A stretch of 15,601 nt of DNA from Bacteriovoracaceae bacterium UBA2394 (GCA_002343335.1 DDSI01000241.1:4358-19958), one strand, 5' to 3'. Counted from the first letter of the stretch, positions 7,579 to 14,924 are shown. Notes: generated by a model not told the origin, from the letters alone. Translations and numbers: made by a program.

Positions 7579-9669
7579 TTACTTCCCGAGCTTCTTGCGA
7601 AGGGCAAGAGCTTCCCGGTTCTTAGGATTCAGTGCGAGGGCTTCATCCAAGCGGGCCTTTGCTTCTTTGTTGCTCTTCATCTGAACGAGCGAATAAGCCA
7701 AGCCGTAGAGCGCGCGATCGGTTTTTCTTATGGCGAGGGATCGTTTGAAAGGATCAATGGATGCTTTGAATTTTTTGGTCCGTGTGAGTGCCACGCCATA
7801 GTAATACCAACCATCGGCGTGGGACGGGTTAGATTTCAAGCCTGACTGAAAACTCAGAGTTGCACGCTTCGGCATTTCGGCATCAAGTTCGCAGAGACCT
7901 TTATGAAACATGATTCGATAGTTCTTAGCGCCTTTCTGTTGGCTCAGCGCCGAGTGAAAAGCTTGAAACGCTTCGTCAAATTGTTTCATCCGACATTGTG
8001 TAATTCCCCGATTCAAATGAATCTCCTTTCTAAGATTCGTTTTTGCATCGGCTTTTAGCGCGGCTTCATACTGGCGAAGCGCATCTTCAAACTTCCCTTG
8101 ATCGCGCAATTGATTCGCGAGCTCCAAGCTCGCGTCAGCCCGCCCGTCTATTTCTACAGCCTTTCTATAAAAGGCCATCGACTCTTCTTTCTTTCCCTGC
8201 TTGGCGGCAATGTCTGCCATCTTCATGAAGCCGCTGTAGGCAGTCTCGGAGTTCGAACTCAAGCGCTCGGCAAGCTCACGAGCCTTCGGCCAGTTCTCAT
8301 CTTGCATGTAAAGTTTTAGCCGATGATCAATCACTGCAATGAATTGTGGCGCCAGAATCAACGTCTGCTCCCAAGTGGAATGCGCCAAATCCATGCGTCC
8401 CAATTTTTCATAAACTTGTCCCAAGTAATAAAATACGAAGGGGTCCCTCGAGCGAGTGAGGCTTAAGCTTTTCAAAAGATCGAGACTCGTCAAGAGATCG
8501 CGATTGCTTACAGGTTGGTAGAGCATTGAAACCGCTTGCGTTCGAACGAAAGCTCCAGCGTTGGGATGATTTCGCCTTTCTTCTGAGAGGCGCAGATAGA
8601 TTTCTCGAAGACGAGCCTTATTTGCCCCCGCCCGAATAATAGACGCTTCAAGATAAAGGGCGCGCTCTTCTTCGCCGAGTTGTTGACCCGTACCCGTAGC
8701 GATTCGGATGATATTTTCATGATCGTTTTTAAAGGCGGCCGTTCTCATTTTTTTGTAAATGTCGGAGCTTGAATCGAGATCGTCTTCATCCTCTTGCGTA
8801 GAGCGAGCGACGGGAGCTTTGGTGGCAACAGGCTTCGCTTCTGAAGCTGGCGTCGGAATAGCAGCCGCCGGCTGTTTTTGAATTTGAGTGGTGGTCGTCA
8901 GCCCTGGTTTCACGGGGGTCAAAAGTTTCGTGAGATAGGGATCGGGTGGAGTTTCAGGAGGCGGCGGCTCCTTTAACCAGAGTGCAATTCCCAAAACGAT
9001 CGAGAAAATGACGACCGTAAAGGAAATTAAAAAATATCGGTTACGAAGAAAGGGTTCAAAATCTTTGAAGTCCCATTTTCTCGTCTTTGGAATCTCTGCC
9101 TGGGAAGGAAGGGGAGCAGAAGGATCCTTTTTGCGCTGCGCCTTTTGCGCGGCTCGCGCCTTCAGTTGTTTTTCTGCGGCGAGTACCGTGCTTTCTGGAG
9201 GTGCGTTTGAAATCTTGTCGGTCTGAGAAAAATCCACCGTTACCGTGTCCTCGGGAGTTTCATCCTTTTCAATGGCGGGTGAACTCAAATCCTTCGCGAC
9301 TTTAAATTCGTCGTCGATATCAATGGGTTCCGCGGAAAGCTTAAACCGGGGATTCGATTGGGCATCTTCTTCAGACTTCTTTCGTTCAATCGATGAAATT
9401 TCCTGACGAGACTTCTGAAGATCTCCGATGTAGCGATCCAAATCCGTATCGCTCATCGCGGATTCAATATCTTCCATTTGATCTTCAAAGGAAACGGGAC
9501 CGGAAACGAGGGAGGGCGAGTCAAAACCCTGAGAAGACGAGGGAGTTCCTTCGATAATGTCCGCAGAGGAAGCATTAAAGGTGTATTTGCAAGCGCAAGC
9601 GAGTGTGCGTTTCGGAGAAACATCCGGTGTCTGTACTGCTTTGCCGCAAGATGGACATTTTACTTTCAT
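7579..9669 (-). CDS. Zinc-ribbon, transmembrane, TPR protein
   Basis: This 696-residue protein has three parts. The N-terminus holds a zinc-ribbon-like CPSC...CAC arrangement (Cys 5, 8, 25, 27), like the MJ0042-type ribbons found at the start of many delta-proteobacterial membrane proteins. A long acidic and Ser/Pro-rich linker follows (about 40-200), then one membrane helix at 213-232 (LISFTVVIFSIVLGIALWL). After a Pro-rich stretch, residues 305-696 are TPR repeats, for example around PFVFYYLGQVYEKLGRMDLAHSTWEQTL and ADGWYYYGVALTRTKKFKASIDPFKRSLAI. The likely topology is ribbon in the cytoplasm and TPRs in the periplasm. It is the last gene of the operon, 30 bases after the HD-GYP gene, and is followed by a terminator. 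The role may be to link a cytoplasmic signal to an envelope assembly; that is inference. Confidence 0.88.
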   Translation of the reverse strand: MKVKCPSCGKAVQTPDVSPKRTLACACKYTFNASSADIIEGTPSSSQGFDSPSLVSGPVSFEDQMEDIESAMSDTDLDRYIGDLQKSRQEISSIERKKSEEDAQSNPRFKLSAEPIDIDDEFKVAKDLSSPAIEKDETPEDTVTVDFSQTDKISNAPPESTVLAAEKQLKARAAQKAQRKKDPSAPLPSQAEIPKTRKWDFKDFEPFLRNRYFLISFTVVIFSIVLGIALWLKEPPPPETPPDPYLTKLLTPVKPGLTTTTQIQKQPAAAIPTPASEAKPVATKAPVARSTQEDEDDLDSSSDIYKKMRTAAFKNDHENIIRIATGTGQQLGEEERALYLEASIIRAGANKARLREIYLRLSEERRNHPNAGAFVRTQAVSMLYQPVSNRDLLTSLDLLKSLSLTRSRDPFVFYYLGQVYEKLGRMDLAHSTWEQTLILAPQFIAVIDHRLKLYMQDENWPKARELAERLSSNSETAYSGFMKMADIAAKQGKKEESMAFYRKAVEIDGRADASLELANQLRDQGKFEDALRQYEAALKADAKTNLRKEIHLNRGITQCRMKQFDEAFQAFHSALSQQKGAKNYRIMFHKGLCELDAEMPKRATLSFQSGLKSNPSHADGWYYYGVALTRTKKFKASIDPFKRSLAIRKTDRALYGLAYSLVQMKSNKEAKARLDEALALNPKNREALALRKKLGK

Positions 9670-9699
9670 GAACTCAACCGTGATCGATTCTTTATTTCC

Positions 9700-10548
9700 C
9701 TACCGACGCACTTCATTCAAGATTTCTTGAACATTTACGTCGAAATCTTCCGGGAACTCACTTCTAAGGATCTTTCGAGATCGATGTTCCGGCAAGCTCA
9801 AATCGATAAATCTTTCACTCGAAGATGTTTTATCAATGAGAACGATTTCTGGACGATCAATTTGGCTTTCACTGAGGTAGCGAGTCACCACGCCAAGGCG
9901 TTCGTCATCGAGCCGCACGAGGCTACCTACAGGATAAACTCCCATCGAGGTAATGAAGGCTTGCAAAACAAATGGATCGAAAATTGTGCCAAAGCCTTGC
10001 GCCATAATTTTTAACGCCATGTCAGGCAAAATCCGTCGTTGATAGATTCGATCGGTTGTCATGGCATCGAATGTATCAGCCACAGCCACGATTCGGCTGA
10101 AGGGATGAAGTGTTAGTTTTTTCTGAACAACAGGGTAGCCCTTTAAGTCATAGCGTTGATGGTGCTCGAAGGCGGCGCTTAATCGTCGAAGGCGATCGAG
10201 CGTGATGGGTTGTGTCTCTGCAAGAGCGGCAAGCGCTTCCACGGGATGCGATTGCATCACTGCCAATTCATCGGCAGAAAACTTTTTCATTTTATTCAGA
10301 ATATCGAGGGGAATATGCAATTTTCCAATGTCATGCAAAAGGGCCGCCCAACCAAGATCGACTAGCATGTCGTCTGTAAAGCTTAATCGTCGCCCAAGTC
10401 CTACAGACAGTCTCGCGACATTGAGAGAATGAAGATAGGTATACTCATCGTATTTCCGAATATTCAGAAGTGCGGCCACCTCAGCCTCAAACAAAGGAAA
10501 ATCGCAGGTAAAAATGGAGGAAATTTCGCGAAGTATGGCGGCGTTCAT
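9700..10548 (-). CDS. HD-GYP domain protein (candidate c-di-GMP phosphodiesterase)
   Basis: The 282-residue protein carries the HD-GYP domain that hydrolyses the second messenger c-di-GMP in characterised relatives. Visible landmarks are YLHSLNVA (38-45, His 40), the HD pair in LLHDIGKLHIP (70-80), SHP (100-102), HHQRYDLKGYP (129-139) and RIVAVADTFDAMTTDR (152-167). The usual HHExxDGxGYP is changed to Gln at 131 and Leu at 135, while the His pair, Asp 134 and GYP are kept. There is no membrane helix or receiver domain; residues 1-35 and 200-282 are extra segments without a clear family. The C-terminal part (about 205-250) looks like a small beta domain. The ATG overlaps the stop of the upstream gene as ATGA. 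Activity is plausible but not certain given the motif changes. Confidence 0.88.
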   Translation of the reverse strand: MNAAILREISSIFTCDFPLFEAEVAALLNIRKYDEYTYLHSLNVARLSVGLGRRLSFTDDMLVDLGWAALLHDIGKLHIPLDILNKMKKFSADELAVMQSHPVEALAALAETQPITLDRLRRLSAAFEHHQRYDLKGYPVVQKKLTLHPFSRIVAVADTFDAMTTDRIYQRRILPDMALKIMAQGFGTIFDPFVLQAFITSMGVYPVGSLVRLDDERLGVVTRYLSESQIDRPEIVLIDKTSSSERFIDLSLPEHRSRKILRSEFPEDFDVNVQEILNEVRR

Positions 10549-11807
10549 TTTCTGTTCCCGCCTTTTTGCTCAGAAGAATAAAGACTTAAAATTCTCTCAA
10601 TCCGATCCGCTAGAACGCCTTGAACATTCAACTTCCAACGTTTCAAATAGGCGATTGATTCAGAGCCTGGTGCTTCCTGCAGTGCTGCGAGAATAGCCTT
10701 TTGCACGTGCGGAAAGTCTCGTTTCCAAAACGCCCGCTTCTTTTGAAAATATCTTTCTAAATCTTGAAGCGCTTGATGGGGTGCACATTTGAGTAGACTC
10801 GTGATCCAAAGTTTCAAGTCGCCTTCACCGTCGCCGCGTTGAATAGCTCTCTCAAATTCAGATTGAACGAGAGTGAAGTGCTTTAATTTCCAATAAGGGG
10901 TCATCCAAGGTAGGAGTTGCTTCTGAATTTCCGCTTGATTCGCTAAGCAAAATTCAATCATGCGATCTGGATCCCTTTGAATTCGTGCATGCATGAGTTT
11001 TAGAATTTGAGGACCCGCGCGCTCGTGCAAATTTTGTTGGAGGTAAATGACTAGCATTCGATTTTCCAAGGATTCAAAAATGGAGGCCCAGTCGCTGAGT
11101 TCCTGCGGTTTTGCATCGTACGCTCCGCAAAGTCTCAAAAAGCGAGCGTGATCATTCCAGATTCTTTTTAGATCCTCTTGATGATCCCTCGCGACTTGAA
11201 GGGCCTTTTCTAATTCACGACTTTCCAAAGCGATTGTTAAAACGTCGCATAAAAGATTGGACCAAGTTTCCGGAGTCGTACGACGAGAATCCTGTTTGAA
11301 CTCTCTCAGAATTGATTGGATGCGCAGAAGAGTCTCCTGAGCCGATTGGCGTTGAACCTCTTCGACAAATTTCTGCAGAGCCACGGGATCAATTTTTAAC
11401 GGCGCTGCAAAAGGAGGCGGAAGTCCCACTTGGGCTTTTAAGCTCTGTCGCGTAGACGGAGTGTGAGTGGCCGGAAGTAAGCACTGAATGACAAATTCAC
11501 CGGAGGCCGAATCAAGTTCGTTCCAAACACATTCATCGATCACAAGATTTTCGGGATCCTGAATGAAAATCTGCTCGTACTCCGCCATTCTCTGCGTCCA
11601 AACATCCCAATATTGATGGGATTCTGGTTTCAAAATGACGGATTCAAAACCTACGGCTCGCAAAAATACGAAAATAGGGAAGTCGTCGACTTGGATGTCC
11701 TTTTTGTCACCGGCAGAATCTATCCATAAATTGTGACCAAGCTGCACGCGAACTTCGCTGCTCCGAAACGATTCTTGAAGAAACGGTAGTTCCTTTTTTA
11801 CAGACAC
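10545..11807 (-). CDS. Protein of unknown function, first gene of the HD-GYP operon
   Basis: The predicted protein has 420 residues from the GTG at 11807. A GTG at 11813 is also in frame, but AAGG lies 8 bases before 11807 and only 2 before 11813, so 11807 is preferred. No signal peptide or membrane helix is seen. Residues 1-130 are mixed strand and helix (VQLGHNLWIDSAG, FPIFVFLRAVGFESVIL), and the rest is almost all helical with many Glu, Gln, Leu and Trp residues. That pattern resembles alpha-solenoid or degenerate TPR repeats without a clear consensus. It is translationally coupled to the HD-GYP gene and divergent from pyrF. A regulatory or scaffolding partner of the HD-GYP protein is possible by context only. 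Confidence 0.8.
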   Translation of the reverse strand: MSVKKELPFLQESFRSSEVRVQLGHNLWIDSAGDKKDIQVDDFPIFVFLRAVGFESVILKPESHQYWDVWTQRMAEYEQIFIQDPENLVIDECVWNELDSASGEFVIQCLLPATHTPSTRQSLKAQVGLPPPFAAPLKIDPVALQKFVEEVQRQSAQETLLRIQSILREFKQDSRRTTPETWSNLLCDVLTIALESRELEKALQVARDHQEDLKRIWNDHARFLRLCGAYDAKPQELSDWASIFESLENRMLVIYLQQNLHERAGPQILKLMHARIQRDPDRMIEFCLANQAEIQKQLLPWMTPYWKLKHFTLVQSEFERAIQRGDGEGDLKLWITSLLKCAPHQALQDLERYFQKKRAFWKRDFPHVQKAILAALQEAPGSESIAYLKRWKLNVQGVLADRIERILSLYSSEQKGGNRK

Positions 11808-11847
11808 GACCACGACCTTATTGTAACACTCGTCCGAAGACCTTTTT

Positions 11848-12558
11848 ATGATCCCAAAACGTCTCAGGATTTTACCGCCTTATCCCCCCGTTGTTGTTGC
11901 TCTTGATGAGCCATGGAACAGTGCGAAAATTTGGGTGGATCGTTTGAAAGGGCGCGTCTGGGGATTCAAAGTCGGAAGCATTCTCTTTGCGGAGCGGGGC
12001 CCCACCGTTGTCGAAGAAATTTTAAATTCCGGCGCGCGCGTGTTTCTCGATTTGAAGTATCACGATATTCCAAACACGGTTCAGTTGTCGGTGCGGCGTG
12101 CAGTGTCCTGGGGTGTGAGTTTGATTACGGTCCATGCTTGGGGTGGACATGCAATGTTGAAGGCAGCGGCGGCCGAACAAAAGCCCGATCAGCGAGTTGT
12201 GGCTGTGACGGTACTGACGAGTTTGGATCAAGAGGACCTTAAACAGGCGGGAGTTCTCGGAGATCTAGAAGGACAAGTTCAGAGACTGGCAACGCTCGCG
12301 ATTAATTCCGGGATAGCTGGTCTGGTGAGTAGCCCTCACGAGGTGGCAGATCTTCGCGAACGATTTCCCGAGGCTACTCTCGTCACGCCTGGCATTCGCT
12401 TGGACCCTGGCACAGATGACCAAAAGCGGACCTTGGGCATTGACGAGACCCTCCGAGCAGGTAGTGATTTGGCGGTCGTCGGTCGGGTACTCACAATGGC
12501 GACGGACTGGGAAAAGCAATGGGAAAGGATCACCTCCTCTACGGCCGGAATGTCTTAG
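11848..12558 (+). CDS. pyrF: Orotidine 5'-phosphate decarboxylase
   Basis: The enzyme converts orotidine monophosphate to uridine monophosphate, the last step of pyrimidine synthesis, in the cytoplasm. The 236-residue length is normal. Active-site features are ALDEP with Asp 20, the Lys in GFKVG (Lys 41), and the catalytic array LDLKYHDIPNTV at 67-78 (Asp 68, Lys 70, Asp 73). VTPGIRL (179-185), TDDQKR (189-194) and VVGR (210-213) near the C-terminus bind the phosphate. The ATG at 11848 has only a weak ribosome site. The gene is divergent from the HD-GYP operon with about 40 bases between, so any shared promoter region is very compact. It overlaps rlmB by 40 bases. Confidence 0.96.
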   Translation: MIPKRLRILPPYPPVVVALDEPWNSAKIWVDRLKGRVWGFKVGSILFAERGPTVVEEILNSGARVFLDLKYHDIPNTVQLSVRRAVSWGVSLITVHAWGGHAMLKAAAAEQKPDQRVVAVTVLTSLDQEDLKQAGVLGDLEGQVQRLATLAINSGIAGLVSSPHEVADLRERFPEATLVTPGIRLDPGTDDQKRTLGIDETLRAGSDLAVVGRVLTMATDWEKQWERITSSTAGMS

Positions 12559-13238
12559 CCGAAGCGATCGCTTCGGGAGCTCGCGTTCGCGAAATTTATT
12601 GTGCCAACAAGCAAGCCGAGGAATTTGTTCATACCCTGTCGAAAAAAAATCAAAAGCTCTCCATTCGTCCGGGCAATCTCCCTCGAGAAGTATTGGACCG
12701 AGAACATCAAGGTGTCGCGTTCAAGGTGGAGCATGATTTTTATCTGAATGGTTCGCCGCGCGATTGGGCCCCGTACAAATTCATTGTGCTCTGCAATCAT
12801 CTTCAGGACGTTCAAAATCTGGGAGCTCTATCTCGCGCTGCCGCAGGTTTTGGAGTGGATCTCATCGTCCACGAATCCAGAAGGAGCGTGAAATTAAATC
12901 CCGCAGCCATTAAAGTTTCGGCCGGTCAGGCATTTCGGTTGAAGTATTTGGAAGTTTCTAACATCGTTCCTATCCTTCAGTCCTTAAAACAAGAGAACTA
13001 CACCGCCATTGGGTTGGATGCTGGCGATCACGCCTCTTATATATATGACTGGAAACCGACCTTGCCTTTGGCTTTGGTGGTCGGTTCAGAAGGCGATGGG
13101 CTATCGAAGCCTGTGATGAATCAGGTGGATTTTTGTCTACAAGTTCCTATGCGAGAAGGGGTGGAGTCGCTCAATGCTTCTCATGCTGCAAGCATCGCGA
13201 TGAGTTGGGTCTTTTCAAAAACCCTGACTGCCAGTTAA
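12519..13238 (+). CDS. rlmB: 23S rRNA 2'-O-ribose methyltransferase, RlmB/TrmH family
   Basis: Members of this SpoU/TrmH (SPOUT) family methylate a ribose 2'-OH; RlmB modifies G2251 of 23S rRNA in E. coli. The 239-residue protein has the N-terminal substrate-binding domain with LYGRNVL (7-13) and the EHQGVAF segment (62-68). It then has the three SPOUT motifs: LQDVQNLGALSRAA (95-108, with Asn 100 and Arg 106), LVVGSEGDGLS (186-196) and VPMREGVESLNASHAA (209-224). The last motif has Ala-Ser-His where Val-Ser-Val is common. The ATG at 12519 lies inside the end of pyrF after a GGGAAAAG-like ribosome site. The tRNA-Thr gene follows 122 bases later, a usual neighbour. RlmB is preferred over TrmH because of the N-terminal domain and the tRNA/tuf context. 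Confidence 0.92.
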   Translation: MGKDHLLYGRNVLAEAIASGARVREIYCANKQAEEFVHTLSKKNQKLSIRPGNLPREVLDREHQGVAFKVEHDFYLNGSPRDWAPYKFIVLCNHLQDVQNLGALSRAAAGFGVDLIVHESRRSVKLNPAAIKVSAGQAFRLKYLEVSNIVPILQSLKQENYTAIGLDAGDHASYIYDWKPTLPLALVVGSEGDGLSKPVMNQVDFCLQVPMREGVESLNASHAASIAMSWVFSKTLTAS

Positions 13239-13242
13239 GTTT

Positions 13243-13360
13243 GACGAGCTGAGTTTTTTTCAGGCGCTGGTGTAGCTCAGCGTCCCGCCGAAGGCGGGCA
13301 AAACTAAGAGAGAGCATTAGCTCGACCAGCTGAGCTCTCGGTGTTTAGATTTCTACATGT
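13243..13360. repeat. Scrambled tRNA-Thr fragments upstream of the intact tRNA-Thr
   Basis: The 16-mer GCTGGTGTAGCTCAGC at 13266-13281 is an exact copy of the first 16 bases of tRNA-Thr (13361-13376). It is interrupted by the hairpin CCCGCC-GAA-GGCGGG (13284-13298). An inverted D-arm copy follows at 13320-13336: on the minus strand it reads AGCTCAGCTGGTCGAGC, 16 of 17 bases identical to tRNA-Thr 13369-13385. A shorter inverted piece (GACGAGCTGAG, 13243-13253) precedes it. The copies therefore alternate in orientation up to the real tRNA. Confidence 0.75.
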
Positions 13361-13436
13361 GCTGGTGTAGCTCAGCTGGTAGAGCAACTGATTTGTAATC
13401 AGTAGGTCGCCGGTTCGACTCCGGCCACCAGCCCCA
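13361..13436 (+). tRNA. tRNA-Thr (anticodon TGT)
   Basis: All arms are present: acceptor GCTGGTG/CACCAGC, D-arm GCTC...GAGC, anticodon arm with loop TTTGTAA (anticodon TGT at 13394-13396), and T-arm CCGGTTCGACTCCGG. The CCA end is encoded at 13434-13436 after a C discriminator. The gene is 76 bases long. Position between rlmB and the tRNA-Gly/Tyr genes fits the usual cluster. Confidence 0.96.
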
Positions 13437-13561
13437 CTTTCTATCCGCTTCGCAATACTTCCTCAGATTTCGGTCGCTCCTCAGTGATGTGTATCCCAAC
13501 ACACGCCTTCGTCGCTCCCTCATCTTCGTCGTCTTGCTCGCGCCTAGAAAGTGGGGCTGGT
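13427..13561. repeat. 17-base perfect inverted repeat starting in the tRNA-Thr 3' end
   Basis: The left arm ACCAGCCCCACTTTCTA (13427-13443) includes most of the acceptor 3' strand, the discriminator and CCA of tRNA-Thr. The right arm at 13545-13561 is its exact reverse complement. The 101 bases between have no gene; they are rich in TC-runs such as CTTCGTCGCTCCC. GGGGACAG follows the right arm at 13567. Confidence 0.85.
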
Positions 13562-13625
13562 TAATTGGGGACAGTTTACTAATTTCCTATTTTGTCTGGT
13601 TCAACTCGTCCTGTCTGGAAGGGAC

Positions 13626-13644
13626 AACTTGTCCCGGACAAGTT
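13626..13644. promoter_or_regulatory. 19-base palindrome upstream of the hydrolase gene
   Basis: AACTTGTCC and GGACAAGTT are perfect 9-base arms around a central C. GGGACAA/TTGTCCC overlaps it in another register. It ends 21 bases before the ATG at 13666, a place where an operator or a leader hairpin would act. It could instead be part of an interspersed repeat. Confidence 0.4.
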
Positions 13645-13665
13645 CTCACGCTAAGACACCTGACC

Positions 13666-14625
13666 ATGCGATGGGGTTTTTGGGTTTTCGTATTCGCATG
13701 CGCCCTTTTCATTGAGAGCGTCCATGCGCAGGGTGTTCGAACCGATAACAATTACACAGCGGAGTATCTTGAGGCGCTTCAGCGTCCGACCAGGGAACTA
13801 GATGAAGCCGTGATTCGCTACAAAGACCACACGTTCATTTTCATTCCCGGGTTTTTGTCCGATTTTTTCACGCATGCCTCTCGCACATGGATTTTTCAAA
13901 ATCTTGGTTTGCCCAAATATTTTGATGATCAAATGAACTATCTCACGATGAAGGGCATCAAAAATATCCGCGTGAAGATCGAATCGGAAGATATCCCGCA
14001 GGCGAACGCCGAACGAATTTTGGATGTCTTCAGGCAGGTCGAAGGCAAGATGGTGATCGTGGCTCATAGTAAAGGCGTGGTGGATTTTCTCCAGGCCCTC
14101 GTGTGGGAGCCCGAGTATGCAAAGCGCATCGATCGAGCTATCTTTTTGCAGGGGGCAGTATATGGAAGTCATGTTGCCGACTGTGTGGAAGATCGTCTTC
14201 CCCGAACGATCGGTTGGATTTTACGTCTGATCGGTGGAACGCCAAAGTCGCTGACGAGTCTCCGAACGAATGAACGCGCGCGGTGGATGGCGGATCATGC
14301 GGCAGAGGTGGACGACATCGTGCGCTCGATTCCCACGCTGACCTTCGAGTCATGGATTGGCGAGAAACCCTGGCAGATCAATACGACCCTATTTGCCGGA
14401 CGAAATATCATTTTGAAAAAAGGGCTGCGAAGTGACGGATTGGTGCCCTTTGGGTATGGGCGACTGCGCTCTCCCCATGAGTATCTCATCACCGTCCCGG
14501 GGGTGGACCATGCCGATCCGGTGATGCCGTCCTACTTCCGGCGCTTCGACCGCGTTAAGCAATTGAAAGCACTTTGCGCGATGACCGTGAATCAGTTAGC
14601 TTCGTCAACAATCGTGCGGGAGTAG
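13666..14625 (+). CDS. Exported alpha/beta-hydrolase (lipase/esterase-like)
   Basis: With the ATG at 13666 the protein has 319 residues and a signal peptide MRWGFWVFVFACALFIESVHA, with likely cleavage before QG. The frame is open to 13489, but the added 59 residues cross repeats and would bury the signal peptide. The core looks like an alpha/beta-hydrolase: FIFIPGFLSDFF (57-68) for the oxyanion strand, VIVAHSKGVVDF (130-141) as the nucleophile elbow with Ser 135, SDGLVPFG (256-263) with Asp 257, and GVDHADPV (279-286) with His 282. The elbow is AHSKG rather than the common GHSxG. The substrate is unknown; lipids or esters outside the inner membrane are likely. Its TAG stop (14623-14625) lies within tRNA-Gly. 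It stands among tRNA genes and looks like an accessory insertion. Confidence 0.85.
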   Translation: MRWGFWVFVFACALFIESVHAQGVRTDNNYTAEYLEALQRPTRELDEAVIRYKDHTFIFIPGFLSDFFTHASRTWIFQNLGLPKYFDDQMNYLTMKGIKNIRVKIESEDIPQANAERILDVFRQVEGKMVIVAHSKGVVDFLQALVWEPEYAKRIDRAIFLQGAVYGSHVADCVEDRLPRTIGWILRLIGGTPKSLTSLRTNERARWMADHAAEVDDIVRSIPTLTFESWIGEKPWQINTTLFAGRNIILKKGLRSDGLVPFGYGRLRSPHEYLITVPGVDHADPVMPSYFRRFDRVKQLKALCAMTVNQLASSTIVRE

Positions 14626-14690
14626 CACAGTGGTAGTGCGTCTGCCTTCCAAGCAGAAGGTCGCGAGTTCGATCCTCGTCTCCCGCTCCA
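14616..14690 (+). tRNA. tRNA-Gly (anticodon TCC)
   Basis: Acceptor GCGGGAG/CTCCCGC, D-arm GCAC...GTGC, anticodon loop CTTCCAA (TCC at 14648-14650) and T-arm CGAGTTCGATCCTCG are intact. CCA is encoded at 14688-14690 after a T discriminator. A T6 run follows. The first 10 bases overlap the end of the hydrolase gene. Confidence 0.96.
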
Positions 14691-14715
14691 TTTTTTGTTT
14701 GCGATTTCAATTGGA

Positions 14716-14741
14716 GGTGACTTTCCAGGTTGAAAGTCACC
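14716..14741. repeat. Perfect 10-base-pair hairpin between tRNA-Gly and tRNA-Tyr
   Basis: GGTGACTTTC and GAAAGTCACC are exact arms around a 6-base loop CAGGTT. No T-run follows on either strand, so it is more like a processing signal or interspersed palindrome than a terminator. Confidence 0.7.
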
Positions 14742-14790
14742 GAGACCGGATTTCGCGAAGGTCCCGAAGCGAAGCGAGGGCCAACTAACT

Positions 14791-14876
14791 GGAGAGGTAC
14801 CGAAGTGGCCAAACGGGGCAGACTGTAAATCTGTTGGCGCAAGCCTTCGATGGTTCGAATCCATCCCTCTCCACCA
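14791..14876 (+). tRNA. tRNA-Tyr (anticodon GTA)
   Basis: This is a class II tRNA of 86 bases with a long variable arm. The acceptor is GGAGAGG/CCTCTCC, the anticodon loop is CTGTAAA (GTA at 14825-14827), and the T-arm is GATGGTTCGAATCCATC. CCA is encoded at 14874-14876 after an A discriminator. A T7 run begins immediately after. Confidence 0.96.
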
Positions 14877-14924
14877 TTTTTTTGTAATTAATCGGAAATT
14901 GTAGTTTCAACAGAATCCGTAACT

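Noticed and set aside
13239..13260. T7 run after rlmB as an intrinsic terminator
   Set aside because: No convincing stem precedes the T-run; read-through to tRNA-Thr is possible.
13489..13665. Upstream extension of the hydrolase frame
   Set aside because: It runs through inverted repeats and lacks a ribosome site; the signal peptide begins at 13666.
14592..14864. Minus-strand 90-residue frame containing GRRGSNSRPSAWKADALPLCY-like sequence
   Set aside because: It is the antisense of tRNA-Gly and tRNA-Tyr, a well-known source of false protein predictions.
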